From Halorubrum amylolyticum (GTDB lineage: Archaea > Halobacteriota > Halobacteria > Halobacteriales > Haloferacaceae): a DNA stretch of 64,000 nt. The notes under the pieces were generated by a model. The model did not search any database, was not told the DNA's origin, and saw nothing but the letters and a program-made list of their open reading frames with translations. Every line of letters begins with the position of its first letter. The first letter of the stretch is position 1. Below, piece by piece: positions 25,957-34,288 of the stretch. Made by a program: the position numbers and the translations under genes. The stretch lies in NCBI RefSeq assembly GCF_004114995.1, contig NZ_SDJP01000009.1:1-64000 (forward strand). Reading direction: 5' to 3'.

Positions 25957-26931
25957 GTGCCGACGCCAACCGTCGGCGTCGTCGTGAACCCGGCGGCCGG
26001 CAGGGACGTCCGCCGGCTGACCGGGAGCGCGAGCGTCAGCGACACCTACGGGAAGCGCCGCGCGGCCGAGTGCGTGATCGCCGGACTCGACGCCGTCGAC
26101 GAGCCCGTGGACGCGCTCTTCGCGCCCGATTCGAGCCGCATCGGTCAGCGCGCCGTCGAGGAGACCGACCGGCCGGGCGTCGGCGTGCTCGACATCGAGG
26201 TCGAGGGGACCGGTTCCGACACCCGTCGCGCGGCGGCCGCGTTCCGCGAGGCGGCCGACGCCGTGGTGGCGTTCGGCGGCGACGGCACCGCTCGGGACCT
26301 CGCCGTCGAGATCGGCGACGTTCCCGTGCTCGCCGTGTCGACGGGGACGAACAACGTCGTGCCCACGATGGTCGACGGGACGGTCGCGGGCGCCGCGGCG
26401 GCGTTCGTCGCCACCGGAGCTGTGTCCGCCGACGCCGTCGCGACGCGCCACGCGACGGTGGCGGCCGAGGTCGACGACGGGCGCTCGGTGCGCGGGCTGG
26501 CGACGGTCGGCCTCGTCGACCGCTCGTTCGTGGGGACCCGCGCGATCTTGGACCCGGACGACTTCCTCGGCGGGATCGTCTCCCGAGCGAGCCGCGGCGA
26601 CATCGGTCTCTCGGGGATCGCCGGCGCGTGCACGCAGCTGGCCCCGATCGCGTCCCGAGGGGTCGCGCTCGATCTGGACCCGGACGCCGACCGGACCGTG
26701 TCGGCGATCACGACGCCGGGCGTCGTCGAGGAGGTCGGCGTCGCCGACTGGGAGCGTCTCGGTCCCGAGGGAGAGTGGACCTTCGCGGTCGACGAGGCGG
26801 TCGTCAGCGCGGACGGCGAGCGCGAACTCGCGGTCCAAGACGCCGCCGTTTCGGTCCGGCCGGTCGCCGACGGTCCGCGGATCGTGGACTTCGACGCGGT
26901 CTTCGAGCGCGCGCCGACGATCGGCGAGTAG
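25957..26931 (+). CDS. AcoX-like protein of the ATP-NAD kinase superfamily
   Basis: A 324-residue protein with the diacylglycerol/NAD-kinase fold: VGVVVNPAAGRDVRR at the N-terminus, AFGGDGTARDLAVEIGDVPVLAVSTGTNNVVP in the middle (GGDGT loop) and a C-terminal beta-rich region. This is the family of AcoX, encoded in bacterial acetoin dehydrogenase operons with unknown biochemical function. It starts with GTG at 25957, three nt after the E1 beta stop, and therefore belongs to the same transcript. It converges on the E2 gene with only 23 nt between stops. Confidence 0.78.
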   Translation: MPTPTVGVVVNPAAGRDVRRLTGSASVSDTYGKRRAAECVIAGLDAVDEPVDALFAPDSSRIGQRAVEETDRPGVGVLDIEVEGTGSDTRRAAAAFREAADAVVAFGGDGTARDLAVEIGDVPVLAVSTGTNNVVPTMVDGTVAGAAAAFVATGAVSADAVATRHATVAAEVDDGRSVRGLATVGLVDRSFVGTRAILDPDDFLGGIVSRASRGDIGLSGIAGACTQLAPIASRGVALDLDPDADRTVSAITTPGVVEEVGVADWERLGPEGEWTFAVDEAVVSADGERELAVQDAAVSVRPVADGPRIVDFDAVFERAPTIGE

Positions 26932-26954
26932 TCGTCCCGGGGCGCTCCCGACCG

Positions 26955-28742
26955 TCAGGCGCGCTCCCACGTAAGTTCCATCGGGAGGTCCTCGCGCAGG
27001 AGCTCCGCCACGTGACAGCTCCGCTCGCCGAGTTCGACGACGCGGTCGAGCGTCTCGTCCGCCGCCTCCGGCGCGTCGATCGCGACGGTCACGTCGATGC
27101 GCTCCACCGACCCCGTGGCCGGTTCCCCGTCCGCGGTCACCTCGATCGAGCCCACGTCGACGTCCCGGATGTCGGCCTGATAGCGGACGGACAGCGACAG
27201 GCACGCGGACAGCGACGAGAGGAACAAATCCACCGGCGACGGGGCGCCGTCGTTCGCGCCGTACCCGTGGTCGAGGTCGGGGGCGCGCACCGTCCCCGCC
27301 ATTCCCTCGCTGGTCGTGGCCGTCGCGAGGCGCGGCGGGCGGTCGGTCGCGTCGTCCGTCGGGGTCACCGCCTCGGGGAGCAGCGGCCACGGGTCCTCGA
27401 TGTGGCCGACGAGCGACCGGAGGAACCGCGCGGCGTCCGCCCCGTCGACCACGCGGTGGTCGAAGGAGAGATCCAGCGGGAGCACGCGGCGCGACTCGGG
27501 GGTGCCGTCCGCCATGGTGACGCGTTCGCTGACGGCGTTCACCCCGAGGATGGCGATCTGCGGCGGATTGATGATGGGATCGAACGACTCGACGCCGAGC
27601 ACGCCGAGGTTCGTGACCGTGAACGTCCCGCCGCGGAGGTCGTCCATCGTGTAGTCGCCGTCGAGGGTCCGCCGCGTGATCTCGCGGCGCGTCTCGGCGA
27701 TCTCGGACAGCGACTTCGCACCGACGTCCGGGACCACCGGCGTGACAAGCCCCTCGTCGATGTCGACGGCCACGCAGACGTTGTGCTCCTCGTAGAGCCG
27801 GTGCGTCTCCTCCTCGAACGTCGCGTTGAACGCGGGGTGGTCGTCGAGCGCCGCCGACAGCGCGACGAGCAACACGTCCGGCATGGAGACGTCCGCTTCG
27901 AGGGCCTCGTCGGCGGCGTCGGCCGCCGCGCGGAGGGCGGCGGCGTCGGGCTCGCGGTGTTCCGTGACGTGGACGGCGTTGCGATAGCTCTCTCCGAGCC
28001 GGTTGGCGATGGACCGCCGCATCCCGCCGAACGCCCGCTCCTCGGCGAGCGTTCTCGTCGCTCCGCCGCCGGCGTCGGCCGTCGGTTCGCTCGCCGATTC
28101 CGCCGCCGCCTCGACGTCGTCCGCGGTGACGGCGCCGCCGGGACCGCTCCCGCTCACGCCGGCGAGGTCGACGCCGAACTCCTCAGCCCGCTGTTTCGCC
28201 CGCGGGCTCGCTTTCACCTCCTCGGGACCGCTCTCCGCGGCCTCGACGTCGTCGGCCGTGATCGCACCCTCGGGCCCGCTCCCCTCGACGGTGCCGAGGT
28301 CGACGCCGAGTTCCTCCGCGCGCTTTCGCGCTCGGGGCGTCGCTTTGCCGCCCGCGGACCCGGCGCTCGCGGCCGCCGTGTCACTCTCCGTGCTCGACTC
28401 CGCAGATCGCGCCGCAGCGGCGTCCTCTTCGCTGGAATCGGATGTCGGTGCCGCGTCGTCGAGGTCGGCTTCGGCCTCGGCGACGAGATCGGAGATGTCC
28501 GCGTCGGGGTCGGCGATGATTCCCATCGGAGTTCCCGGGGCCACCGCGTCTCCCTCGTCGAGGAAGGTGCGCCGGAGGACGCCGCCCTCGCGGGATTCCA
28601 CCTCCGCGCTCGTCTTCTCGGATTCGATCTCCGCGACGACGTCGTCGACGTCGACGGAGTCGCCTTCCTCGACCGCCCAGTCGAGCAGTACCCCCTCCTC
28701 CATCTCTAAGCCGAGTTTCGGCATTCGAACAACGTATCCCAT
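26955..28742 (-). CDS. Dihydrolipoamide acyltransferase E2 fused to a C-terminal OsmC domain
   Basis: A 595-residue multidomain protein. Order: lipoyl domain (1-77; lipoyl lysine K43 in ESEKTS), acidic Ser/Ala linker (95-130), two E3-binding domains (about 133-168 and 177-212), catalytic acyltransferase domain (about 228-458; active site H429 and D433-G434 in SFDHRVVDG), then an OsmC-like domain (about 470-595). The OsmC part has GANDGAPSPVDLFLSSLSAC with C514 and ERSCHVAELL with C576, the two redox Cys of Ohr/OsmC peroxidases. Ohr/OsmC enzymes are known to be reduced by lipoylated proteins, so the fusion is mechanistically sensible. The gene converges on the E1/AcoX operon. Start ATG 28742 chosen at the lipoyl domain; no E3 gene is in the window. 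Confidence 0.85.
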   Translation of the reverse strand: MGYVVRMPKLGLEMEEGVLLDWAVEEGDSVDVDDVVAEIESEKTSAEVESREGGVLRRTFLDEGDAVAPGTPMGIIADPDADISDLVAEAEADLDDAAPTSDSSEEDAAAARSAESSTESDTAAASAGSAGGKATPRARKRAEELGVDLGTVEGSGPEGAITADDVEAAESGPEEVKASPRAKQRAEEFGVDLAGVSGSGPGGAVTADDVEAAAESASEPTADAGGGATRTLAEERAFGGMRRSIANRLGESYRNAVHVTEHREPDAAALRAAADAADEALEADVSMPDVLLVALSAALDDHPAFNATFEEETHRLYEEHNVCVAVDIDEGLVTPVVPDVGAKSLSEIAETRREITRRTLDGDYTMDDLRGGTFTVTNLGVLGVESFDPIINPPQIAILGVNAVSERVTMADGTPESRRVLPLDLSFDHRVVDGADAARFLRSLVGHIEDPWPLLPEAVTPTDDATDRPPRLATATTSEGMAGTVRAPDLDHGYGANDGAPSPVDLFLSSLSACLSLSVRYQADIRDVDVGSIEVTADGEPATGSVERIDVTVAIDAPEAADETLDRVVELGERSCHVAELLREDLPMELTWERA

Positions 28743-28911
28743 ATCTGGAACGCCGGCCCCATTCCACATAATTATTACTGGAGGTTGGCGCAACTGGGAA
28801 CCGCACCGCTCAGCGGGGGCTCGTGTGATATTAATACCTTATATGGTATCAAGACTCATTATCCCTTTCCACGAAGGGTTAATACGGAGATCCTCGCTAT
28901 CCCGCTTCAAG
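28743..28911. promoter_or_regulatory. Divergent promoter region with an ATACC/GGTAT inverted repeat
   Basis: This 169-nt gap separates the E2-OsmC gene from a small forward ORF. It includes an AT-rich block next to the E2 start (CATAATTATTACTGG on plus) and the inverted repeat ATACC (28834-28838), six nt TTATAT, GGTAT (28845-28849), preceded by GATATTA. A second AT-rich patch with TTAATACGG lies at 28880-28887, about 27 nt before the small ORF and suitable for leaderless transcription of that ORF. The inverted repeat could be an operator acting on either gene. Confidence 0.4.
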
Positions 28912-29031
28912 ATGGCAAACGATCGCGACACCATGAAAGACGTCTCGCACACGGCACCGAACGACACCTCGGCGAAAGGCGTGTGGGAACGAGGACGAGG
29001 CCCCGTCGAGGAAGCGGAAGAAGAGGAGTAA
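28912..29031 (+). CDS. Small conserved-looking haloarchaeal protein
   Basis: A 39-residue acidic protein (MANDRDTMKDVSHTAPNDTS, then GVWERG and a Glu-rich end). Short proteins with a KDVSHTxP...ERG pattern occur widely in haloarchaea in my recollection, with no known function. A TTAATACGG box is placed about 27 nt before the ATG. The longer frame reading into it from 28003 is antisense to the E2 gene and is not used. I regard translation as likely but unproven. Confidence 0.5.
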   Translation: MANDRDTMKDVSHTAPNDTSAKGVWERGRGPVEEAEEEE

Positions 29032-29341
29032 ACTCGGCCGAACCGCCGTTTTTCGTCCGTTTTCGCGGCCCGCGTACCAGTCGGAGGCCTCGTTCGGACC
29101 TCCCGAGGCGGCGTCCTCTACCTCCTCCGGGTGATCTGACGCGGCGGCGCCGCCGGCACCGTCCGGCGCGTCGTCGCGGCCCTCCGTGACCCCCCGTCGA
29201 TCGCTCATGCGGAGAGCGTTCTCGAAGCCGCGGGGTAAGGCTACCGGCGGGGTGTGTCCGTCGGGCGGTCGCGCCCGCGTCGTTCTCGCGGGTGATAGCC
29301 GCGGGCGTGGCTTTAACCCGCCCGACGGCGGACCCGAGCGC
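29032..29341. other. 310-nt intergenic region before the ABC exporter operon
   Basis: No confident gene is visible. The minus strand holds an ATG at 29209 followed by about 55 acidic codons (MSDRRGVTEGRDDAPDGAGG, later NEASDWYAGREN), which look haloarchaeal in composition but then run into basic sequence antisense to the small ORF. It may be a short gene whose stop was lost or simply chance. The sequence GTGGCTTTAACCCG at about 29306-29320 is a probable promoter for the ATPase gene starting at 29342. Confidence 0.35.
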
Positions 29342-30373
29342 ATGATCGAAGTGGAGGGGCTGCGGAAGACGTACGGGGAGTTCGCCGCCGTCGTCGACAG
29401 CACCTTCTCCGTCGAAGAGGGCGAGGTGTTCGGGATCGTCGGCCCGAACGGCGCCGGGAAGACGACGACGCTGAAGGTGCTCGCCGGGCTCGTCGACCCC
29501 ACCGCAGGCGAGGTCGAGGTCGCCGGCTTCGCCTCCGACGACCCCGAGATGCGCCGGCAGTTGGGGTTTCTCCCCGAGGAGTCGCCCCTCTACGAGGAGA
29601 TGACGCCGCTGTCGTACCTGCGCTTCTTCGCCGACCTGTACGACGTGCCGCGCGAGGCCGCCGACGAGCGGATCGAGGCCGCGCTCGACCGACTGGAACT
29701 GGACCACCGCGAGCGGCGGCTCGGCGACATGTCGAAGGGGATGAAACGCAAGGTCGCCATCGCCCGGTCGCTCGTCAACGACCCCGACGTGCTCGTGTAC
29801 GACGAGCCGGCCTCCGGGCTCGACCCGGTGACGACGAACTCCGTGCTGGAGTTCACCCGCGAGCTGCGCGAGACCGGGAAGACCGTCGTATTCTCCGCGC
29901 ACAACCTCTATCACGTCGAGTCCGTCTGTGATCGCGTCGCGGTGATGAACGAGGGCCGGATCGTCGCCCGGGGGAGCGTCGACGGAATTCGCGAGCGACA
30001 CGGCGAGACGGCCTACCGGGTGTTCACCGACGTGTCGCCCGCGCGGACCGACGCACTGGTCGAGATTTTCGACGACCTCGGCGACCTCGACAACCTCGAC
30101 GACCTCGACGGCGCGACCGAGGAGGTCGGCGACCGGTTCCGCACCACCGTGCCGACGATGGACGCGGTCGAGGCGGTCCGCGAGGCCGCCGCCGCGGCGG
30201 GCGGCGAGGTCGTCGACATCCGCACGCGAGAGCCGAGCCTGGAGGACGTGTTCCTCGACATCGTCGGGCGACCGATGCCGGGGCGGTACACCGGTGGCGG
30301 TGGGGATGCGGAACCGGAGGCGACGGAAGACGACGCGACGCGACCGGCGGAGCCGCCGGAGGGAGCCGAGTGA
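29342..30373 (+). CDS. ABC-2 type exporter ATPase
   Basis: A 343-residue ABC ATPase. Walker A is G34-PNGAGKT-T42, the signature is MSKGMKRKVAIARSL, Walker B VLVYDEPASGLDP, and the switch His is in FSAHNLYHVESV. The C-terminal extension (residues about 225-343) is a regulatory domain with an Asp-rich DDLGDLDNLDDLDG stretch ending in an acidic tail. The best start is the ATG at 29342; upstream in-frame codons are GC-rich noise. The stop overlaps the next gene's GTG. With the two downstream permeases it forms a NatAB-like exporter; substrate unknown. Confidence 0.88.
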   Translation: MIEVEGLRKTYGEFAAVVDSTFSVEEGEVFGIVGPNGAGKTTTLKVLAGLVDPTAGEVEVAGFASDDPEMRRQLGFLPEESPLYEEMTPLSYLRFFADLYDVPREAADERIEAALDRLELDHRERRLGDMSKGMKRKVAIARSLVNDPDVLVYDEPASGLDPVTTNSVLEFTRELRETGKTVVFSAHNLYHVESVCDRVAVMNEGRIVARGSVDGIRERHGETAYRVFTDVSPARTDALVEIFDDLGDLDNLDDLDGATEEVGDRFRTTVPTMDAVEAVREAAAAAGGEVVDIRTREPSLEDVFLDIVGRPMPGRYTGGGGDAEPEATEDDATRPAEPPEGAE

Positions 30374-32313
30374 TCGACCGACTCCGACGGATTCTTCGAG
30401 TCGCCCGCTGGGAGACGGCCCGCGCGGGCGGGGGCGTCGACCGTCGGACCCTGCTCGCGGCGCTCGCGCTCCTGCTCGTCGCCGGCGGCGTCCTCGGCGG
30501 GGGGCTCGCGGCCGGCGTCGTCGGGCTCGACGTCGACCGCGACGTGTACCGCGTGGGCGTCGACGGCGACTCACCGTACGCGGACGCGGTCGAGGCCGAG
30601 CCGTCGCTCACGGCGGTCCCGCTCGGGAGCGCCTCGCTCGGGGAGACGGCCGACCTCGTCGTCCTCGGTGGAGGTAGCAGTGACGGAGGCGAAGACGGAA
30701 TGCGGGTCGAGACGGTCGCGGTCCGCGCCAGTGACACCCCGAAGGGGGAGGCCGCGGCGGCCTCGTTCCGGGAGGCGGTCGAGGCGCACAACGAGCGGCT
30801 GATGGCCGCCGAGGAGAACCGGACCGCGGCGTTCCCGATCACCGTCTCCCTCCAGTACGCCGGCCGGACGAGCGGGCTCGACGAGGGCTCGACGCTCGGC
30901 GGGGGCGACACGGGCTCCGGCGCCGACGGCGACGGAGGCGGTGACGGTTCCAGCGGGGGCGATGGCGGTTCCAGCGACGGGAGCGCCGGAGCCGGCGGCG
31001 GTGGGGGACTCGCAGGCGGGGGCGCCACAGACGGGGACGCCGCGAGCGATGACGACGGCGGGTTCGCGGTCCCCTCGGTCGGCGGCGGGGCGTTCGGCGC
31101 CGACACGGTCGGGTCGCCCGGGTCGATCTCTCCCCCCTTCCCGTTCGTCTCGCTCCTCTTAGCGTTCGTCTTCCTCGTGCCGATGAACTTCCTCATTCAG
31201 GCGTACGGCTCCTCCGTCCTCGACGAGCGCACGAACCGGCGCGGGGAGCCCCTGCTCGTCACCCCGCTCGCGCCGGTCGACATCGTCGCGGGGAAGACGC
31301 TCCCGTACGTCGCGATTGCGGCGCTCGTCACGACGCTTATCGCGGTCGCCGTCGGCGGCGGGGCGCTCTCGGTGATCGCCGTGCTCCCGGTGGCGTTGGC
31401 CTTTCTCGCGGCCACCTTCGTCGGCGCGATGTTCGCCCGGTCGTTCAAGGAGCTCACCTTCGTCACGGTCGGGGTGAGCGTCCTCCTGACGACGTACGCG
31501 TTCGTGCCGGCGATCTTCACGAACGTGACGCCCGTGGCGCTCGTCTCGCCGCTCACGCTGGTCGTCTTCGACCTGCAAGGGGAAGCGGTCGGGTTCGGCG
31601 ATATCCTCTTCTCGACCGGGCCGATGACGGTCGGGGCGGCGCTCCTGTTCGGGCTCGGGCTCGGGGTGTACCGCGAGGAGGACATGTTCACCCAGAAGCC
31701 GGTCGGCCGGAAGTTCCTCGACGCGCTGGCGGTGCGGCTCGGGGAGGTCGGCGGGACGAAATCCGCCAGATCGCGGCGAGAACGGCTCCGGGCGCTCGCG
31801 CCGGTCGCGTTCCTCACGGCCTGTACGATCCCCTTCGTCTTCGTCGCGGAGCTGTTGGCGGTCGCGCTGCTGTTCGCGCTGCCGGTGACGGTGTCGATCC
31901 CCGTACTCTTAGTGACCATCGCGTTCATCGAGGAACTCGCGAAGAGCGTCCACCTCTACGCCGGGTTCGAGCGCGGCGCGTTCGCCCGGACCGATCGGGT
32001 CGCCGTCGCGGTCGGGGCCGCCTCCGCGGTCGGCTTCTTCCTCGCGGAGAAGGCCACCGCGGTCGTGCAGGCGGTCGGGCTCACGGACCTGTACGTCGGC
32101 CGCGCCGCCTTCGGGAGCGTGGCGGGGGTAGAGGGGCTCCCCCCGCTTGCTGTGGCCGCGCTGTTCTTCGCGCCCCTCGTACTTCACGGGTTCGCGACGA
32201 CGGTCGCCGCGGTGGGCGCGAGCCGGAGCGGGACGTACTACGTCCTGACGCTGGCGCTGGCGACGCTGATCCACGCCGCGTACAACTTCGGGGTGGTGCG
32301 CGTCTATGCGTAA
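30370..32313 (+). CDS. ABC-2 permease fused to a PrsW-like intramembrane protease domain
   Basis: A 647-residue membrane protein. Residues 1-50 hold a first transmembrane helix, 50-255 an extracytoplasmic domain with a long Gly/Ser/Asp-rich linker (about 175-225), and 255-450 a bundle of membrane helices typical of ABC-2 permeases. The C-terminal 190 residues carry the motif set of PrsW/CAAX-type membrane proteases: E521-E522-L-A-K525, F556-F-L-A-E560, H606 in LVLHGFA, and H635-A-A-Y-N639. GTG start at 30370 overlaps the ATPase stop; the stop overlaps the next permease by 8 nt. The protein may couple export with processing of a membrane substrate. The fusion is seen directly; proteolysis is inferred. 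Confidence 0.78.
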   Translation: MIDRLRRILRVARWETARAGGGVDRRTLLAALALLLVAGGVLGGGLAAGVVGLDVDRDVYRVGVDGDSPYADAVEAEPSLTAVPLGSASLGETADLVVLGGGSSDGGEDGMRVETVAVRASDTPKGEAAAASFREAVEAHNERLMAAEENRTAAFPITVSLQYAGRTSGLDEGSTLGGGDTGSGADGDGGGDGSSGGDGGSSDGSAGAGGGGGLAGGGATDGDAASDDDGGFAVPSVGGGAFGADTVGSPGSISPPFPFVSLLLAFVFLVPMNFLIQAYGSSVLDERTNRRGEPLLVTPLAPVDIVAGKTLPYVAIAALVTTLIAVAVGGGALSVIAVLPVALAFLAATFVGAMFARSFKELTFVTVGVSVLLTTYAFVPAIFTNVTPVALVSPLTLVVFDLQGEAVGFGDILFSTGPMTVGAALLFGLGLGVYREEDMFTQKPVGRKFLDALAVRLGEVGGTKSARSRRERLRALAPVAFLTACTIPFVFVAELLAVALLFALPVTVSIPVLLVTIAFIEELAKSVHLYAGFERGAFARTDRVAVAVGAASAVGFFLAEKATAVVQAVGLTDLYVGRAAFGSVAGVEGLPPLAVAALFFAPLVLHGFATTVAAVGASRSGTYYVLTLALATLIHAAYNFGVVRVYA

Positions 32314-33361
32314 CCGCGACAGCCGACTGACGATCGCCGGCCGGGAGCTGTCGGGGCTGCGCGCGGAGAAGACGATCCTGCTCGCGATCGCGATTCAGCT
32401 GTTCATCGCCGCGTTCTCGTCGTTCCTCGTGGTCGGGCTCGTCTCGATGTACGACCCCGGATCGCTCGGCGGCGCGGAGGTCGAGGTGGCCGGCGCCGGC
32501 GACGCCGTGAGCGACCTCGAACGCGCCGAGAGCGAGGTCGACGGGGCCTCCGTCACGCGCTACGAGGACGCCGCGGCCGCGCGGCTCGCCTTCGACAGCA
32601 ACGCCGCCGACGCGGTGGTGGTTGCGAACCGGAACGACGACGGCGGGATCTCGGCGGTGGTCACCGCCCCGGACGCCACGGTCGAGACCACCGTGATCGT
32701 CGTCCAGCTCCGCGACCTGCTCCGGACCTACGAGCGACAGGAGCGCGCGGACCGAGCCGAATTCCTGAGCGAGTCGCCGCTTCCCCTCCCCGAGCGGACC
32801 GGCACCAGCCCGTACTTCACGTTCACGTACACCGTGTTGATCCCGGTGCTCGTCTTCCTCCCCGTGTTCATCTCGGGGTCGCTCGTGGTCGATTCGATCA
32901 CCGAGGAGATCGACGAGGGGACCTTCGAGCTGCTGCGCGTCGCGCCCGTCACGCTCGGGGAGATCGTCGACGGGAAGGCGCTGGCGGCGGTCGCGATCGC
33001 CCCCGGACAGGCGCTCCTCTGGCTCCTCCTCCTCCGCGCGAACGGGACGCCGGTCGCCAACGTCCCCTCGATCCTCGTGCTGATGACCGCGCTCACCCTC
33101 CTCGTCGTCGTGCTCGCGCTCGCCATCTCCGCGCTCGCACCCGACCGGCGGGCCGCCCAGTTCCTCTACTCGATCGGCATGCTCGTCCTCTTCGGGGGCG
33201 CTACGGCGATGGCGGGCGGCCCCGCGAACGCGGTCGCGCGGCTCGCGATCGACAGCGCCGACGCGACGACGACCGCGCTGGTGGTCGCCTACGTCGGGAT
33301 CGCCGCGGTCGCGTACGCCGGCGTCCGGACGATCGTCGCGGAGAACGGGTTCGAGAAGTGA
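32306..33361 (+). CDS. ABC-2 type exporter permease
   Basis: A 351-residue permease with one N-terminal transmembrane helix (EKTILLAIAIQLFIAAFSSFLV), an extracytoplasmic domain of about 130 residues, and five to six further helices. The motif DSITEEIDEGTFELLRVAPVTLGEIVDGK is the cytoplasmic coupling element seen in ABC-2/NatB permeases. The ATG overlaps the previous gene by 8 nt, so ATPase, permease-protease and this permease form one tightly coupled operon. Downstream lies an intergenic repeat element. Confidence 0.85.
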   Translation: MRNRDSRLTIAGRELSGLRAEKTILLAIAIQLFIAAFSSFLVVGLVSMYDPGSLGGAEVEVAGAGDAVSDLERAESEVDGASVTRYEDAAAARLAFDSNAADAVVVANRNDDGGISAVVTAPDATVETTVIVVQLRDLLRTYERQERADRAEFLSESPLPLPERTGTSPYFTFTYTVLIPVLVFLPVFISGSLVVDSITEEIDEGTFELLRVAPVTLGEIVDGKALAAVAIAPGQALLWLLLLRANGTPVANVPSILVLMTALTLLVVVLALAISALAPDRRAAQFLYSIGMLVLFGGATAMAGGPANAVARLAIDSADATTTALVVAYVGIAAVAYAGVRTIVAENGFEK

Positions 33362-33383
33362 GCGACGATCGCTTTTAAACGAC

Positions 33384-33642
33384 GTGCGGTGGCGCGCGCC
33401 TCCGAGCGTCCTGTGAAGGACGCGAGGAGCGCGTGCGAGGGAGTCGGCCGACCGGAGCGAAGCGACGGGAGGCCGACGAGGCTGGGGAGGTATGAGGCTG
33501 CGGTGCGGTTGGGTGGGACTCAAAGGGGCAGGCGCGAGGACGAAGCCTGACGACGCAAGCACCGCAACGAGGGAGCGAGTGAAACGAGCGACTGAGTGAG
33601 GAGCGCAGCGAGTCACGCGAGTCGTCGCGGCTGGGGCTTTGG
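33384..33642 (+). repeat. Dispersed intergenic repeat, copy A
   Basis: A 259-nt element that matches, with gaps, the reverse complement of 46797-47107. Shared blocks in order: GTGCGGTGGCGCG at the left end, CCGAGCG, GAGGCTGGGGAGG, TGAGGCTG, CTCAAAG, CGCGAGGACG, GACGCAAG, GAGCGAGTGA, GCGCAGCGAG, and CGCGGCTGGGGCTTTGG at the right end. Just before the left end is TTTTAAAC (33373-33380), also paralleled in copy B. The element begins 23 nt after the stop of the upstream permease gene and faces a convergent ferredoxin gene. No ORF is supported. It may be a mobile remnant or a structured RNA. Confidence 0.7.
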
Positions 33643-33720
33643 AAGTCGTCACCGTCGATCCACAGTCACTGATCGGGTTGTACCGAGCGGCTGGGGCTTT
33701 GGAAGTCGTCACCGCCGATC
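33627..33720 (+). repeat. 60-nt period direct repeat at the right end of copy A
   Basis: The 34-nt sequence at 33627-33660, which includes the terminal GCGGCTGGGGCTTTGG of the dispersed repeat plus AAGTCGTCACCG, recurs at 33687-33720 with one mismatch. The spacing is exactly 60 nt. It indicates a local duplication that included both the element end and its flank. Confidence 0.8.
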
Positions 33721-33805
33721 TGGTAGTAGCGATTTATAAGCGATCGACCAATCCGCGTCGAATCACAGTTCACTCAAAAACGACGCCCCGCCCGCACGAT
33801 ACGGA
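33721..33805. other. Remaining gap before the ferredoxin gene
   Basis: An AT-richer stretch with TAGCGATTTATAAGCGATCG at about 33728-33747 contains a TATA-like TTTATAAG reading forward, followed by no gene on that strand before the convergent ferredoxin ends at 33806. It might drive a short untranslated RNA or be a chance promoter. Confidence 0.25.
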
Positions 33806-34153
33806 TCAGTCGTCGTCGGCCGCTGCACCGTCGGCATCCGTGTCACCCACGTCCGTCGCCGCGTCGTCCTCGATGCTCGGCGGGTATTTCCCGCGGTCGA
33901 GCTTCAGGTCGGACTGCGGGCGCGCCATGCAGGTGAGCGCGTACTCCTCGGCCTCCTCGTCGGTGAGCCCGCGGGCCGCCGGCTGGGTCACCTCGCCCTC
34001 GACGATCTCCGCGGAGCAGGCGAGACACATCCCGACGCGGCAGGAGTACTCCTGGGCGATCCCCTCCTCGATACAGGAGTTGAGGACCGTCTCCGTGTCG
34101 GCCACCTCGATCGTCTCGCCGGTGCCGACGAACTCGACGGTGTACTCGGTCAT
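33806..34153 (-). CDS. Plant-type [2Fe-2S] ferredoxin
   Basis: A 115-residue soluble ferredoxin with the cluster ligands C38, C43, C46 and C75 (C-x4-C-x2-C-x28-C; YSCRVGMCLACSAEIVEG and ALTCMARP). The C-terminal tail is strongly acidic (DDAATDVGDTDADG). The ATG at 34153 gives the standard MTEYTVEFVGTGE opening; nine upstream in-frame residues are discounted. Possible partners include nitrite reductase or other ferredoxin-dependent enzymes, but haloarchaea have several ferredoxins and no link is visible in the sequence. Confidence 0.85.
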   Translation of the reverse strand: MTEYTVEFVGTGETIEVADTETVLNSCIEEGIAQEYSCRVGMCLACSAEIVEGEVTQPAARGLTDEEAEEYALTCMARPQSDLKLDRGKYPPSIEDDAATDVGDTDADGAAADDD

Positions 34154-34288
34154 AGCGCGGAGTACCGGCCGACCCGTCAAAAATGGTTCCCCTCGATCGC
34201 GTCGCCGTCGCGGGGACGGAACGCCCGCATCCCGACAAGTCTGATAGGCTCGACGACCGCGACGACCGAGCCGCTTGGTTCCGCTCGG

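Noticed and set aside
29036..29209. Acidic minus-strand frame starting MSDRRGVTEG
   Set aside because: The first 55 codons look haloarchaeal, but there is no stop before it runs antisense into the small ORF at 28912-29031, and no homology is recognised.
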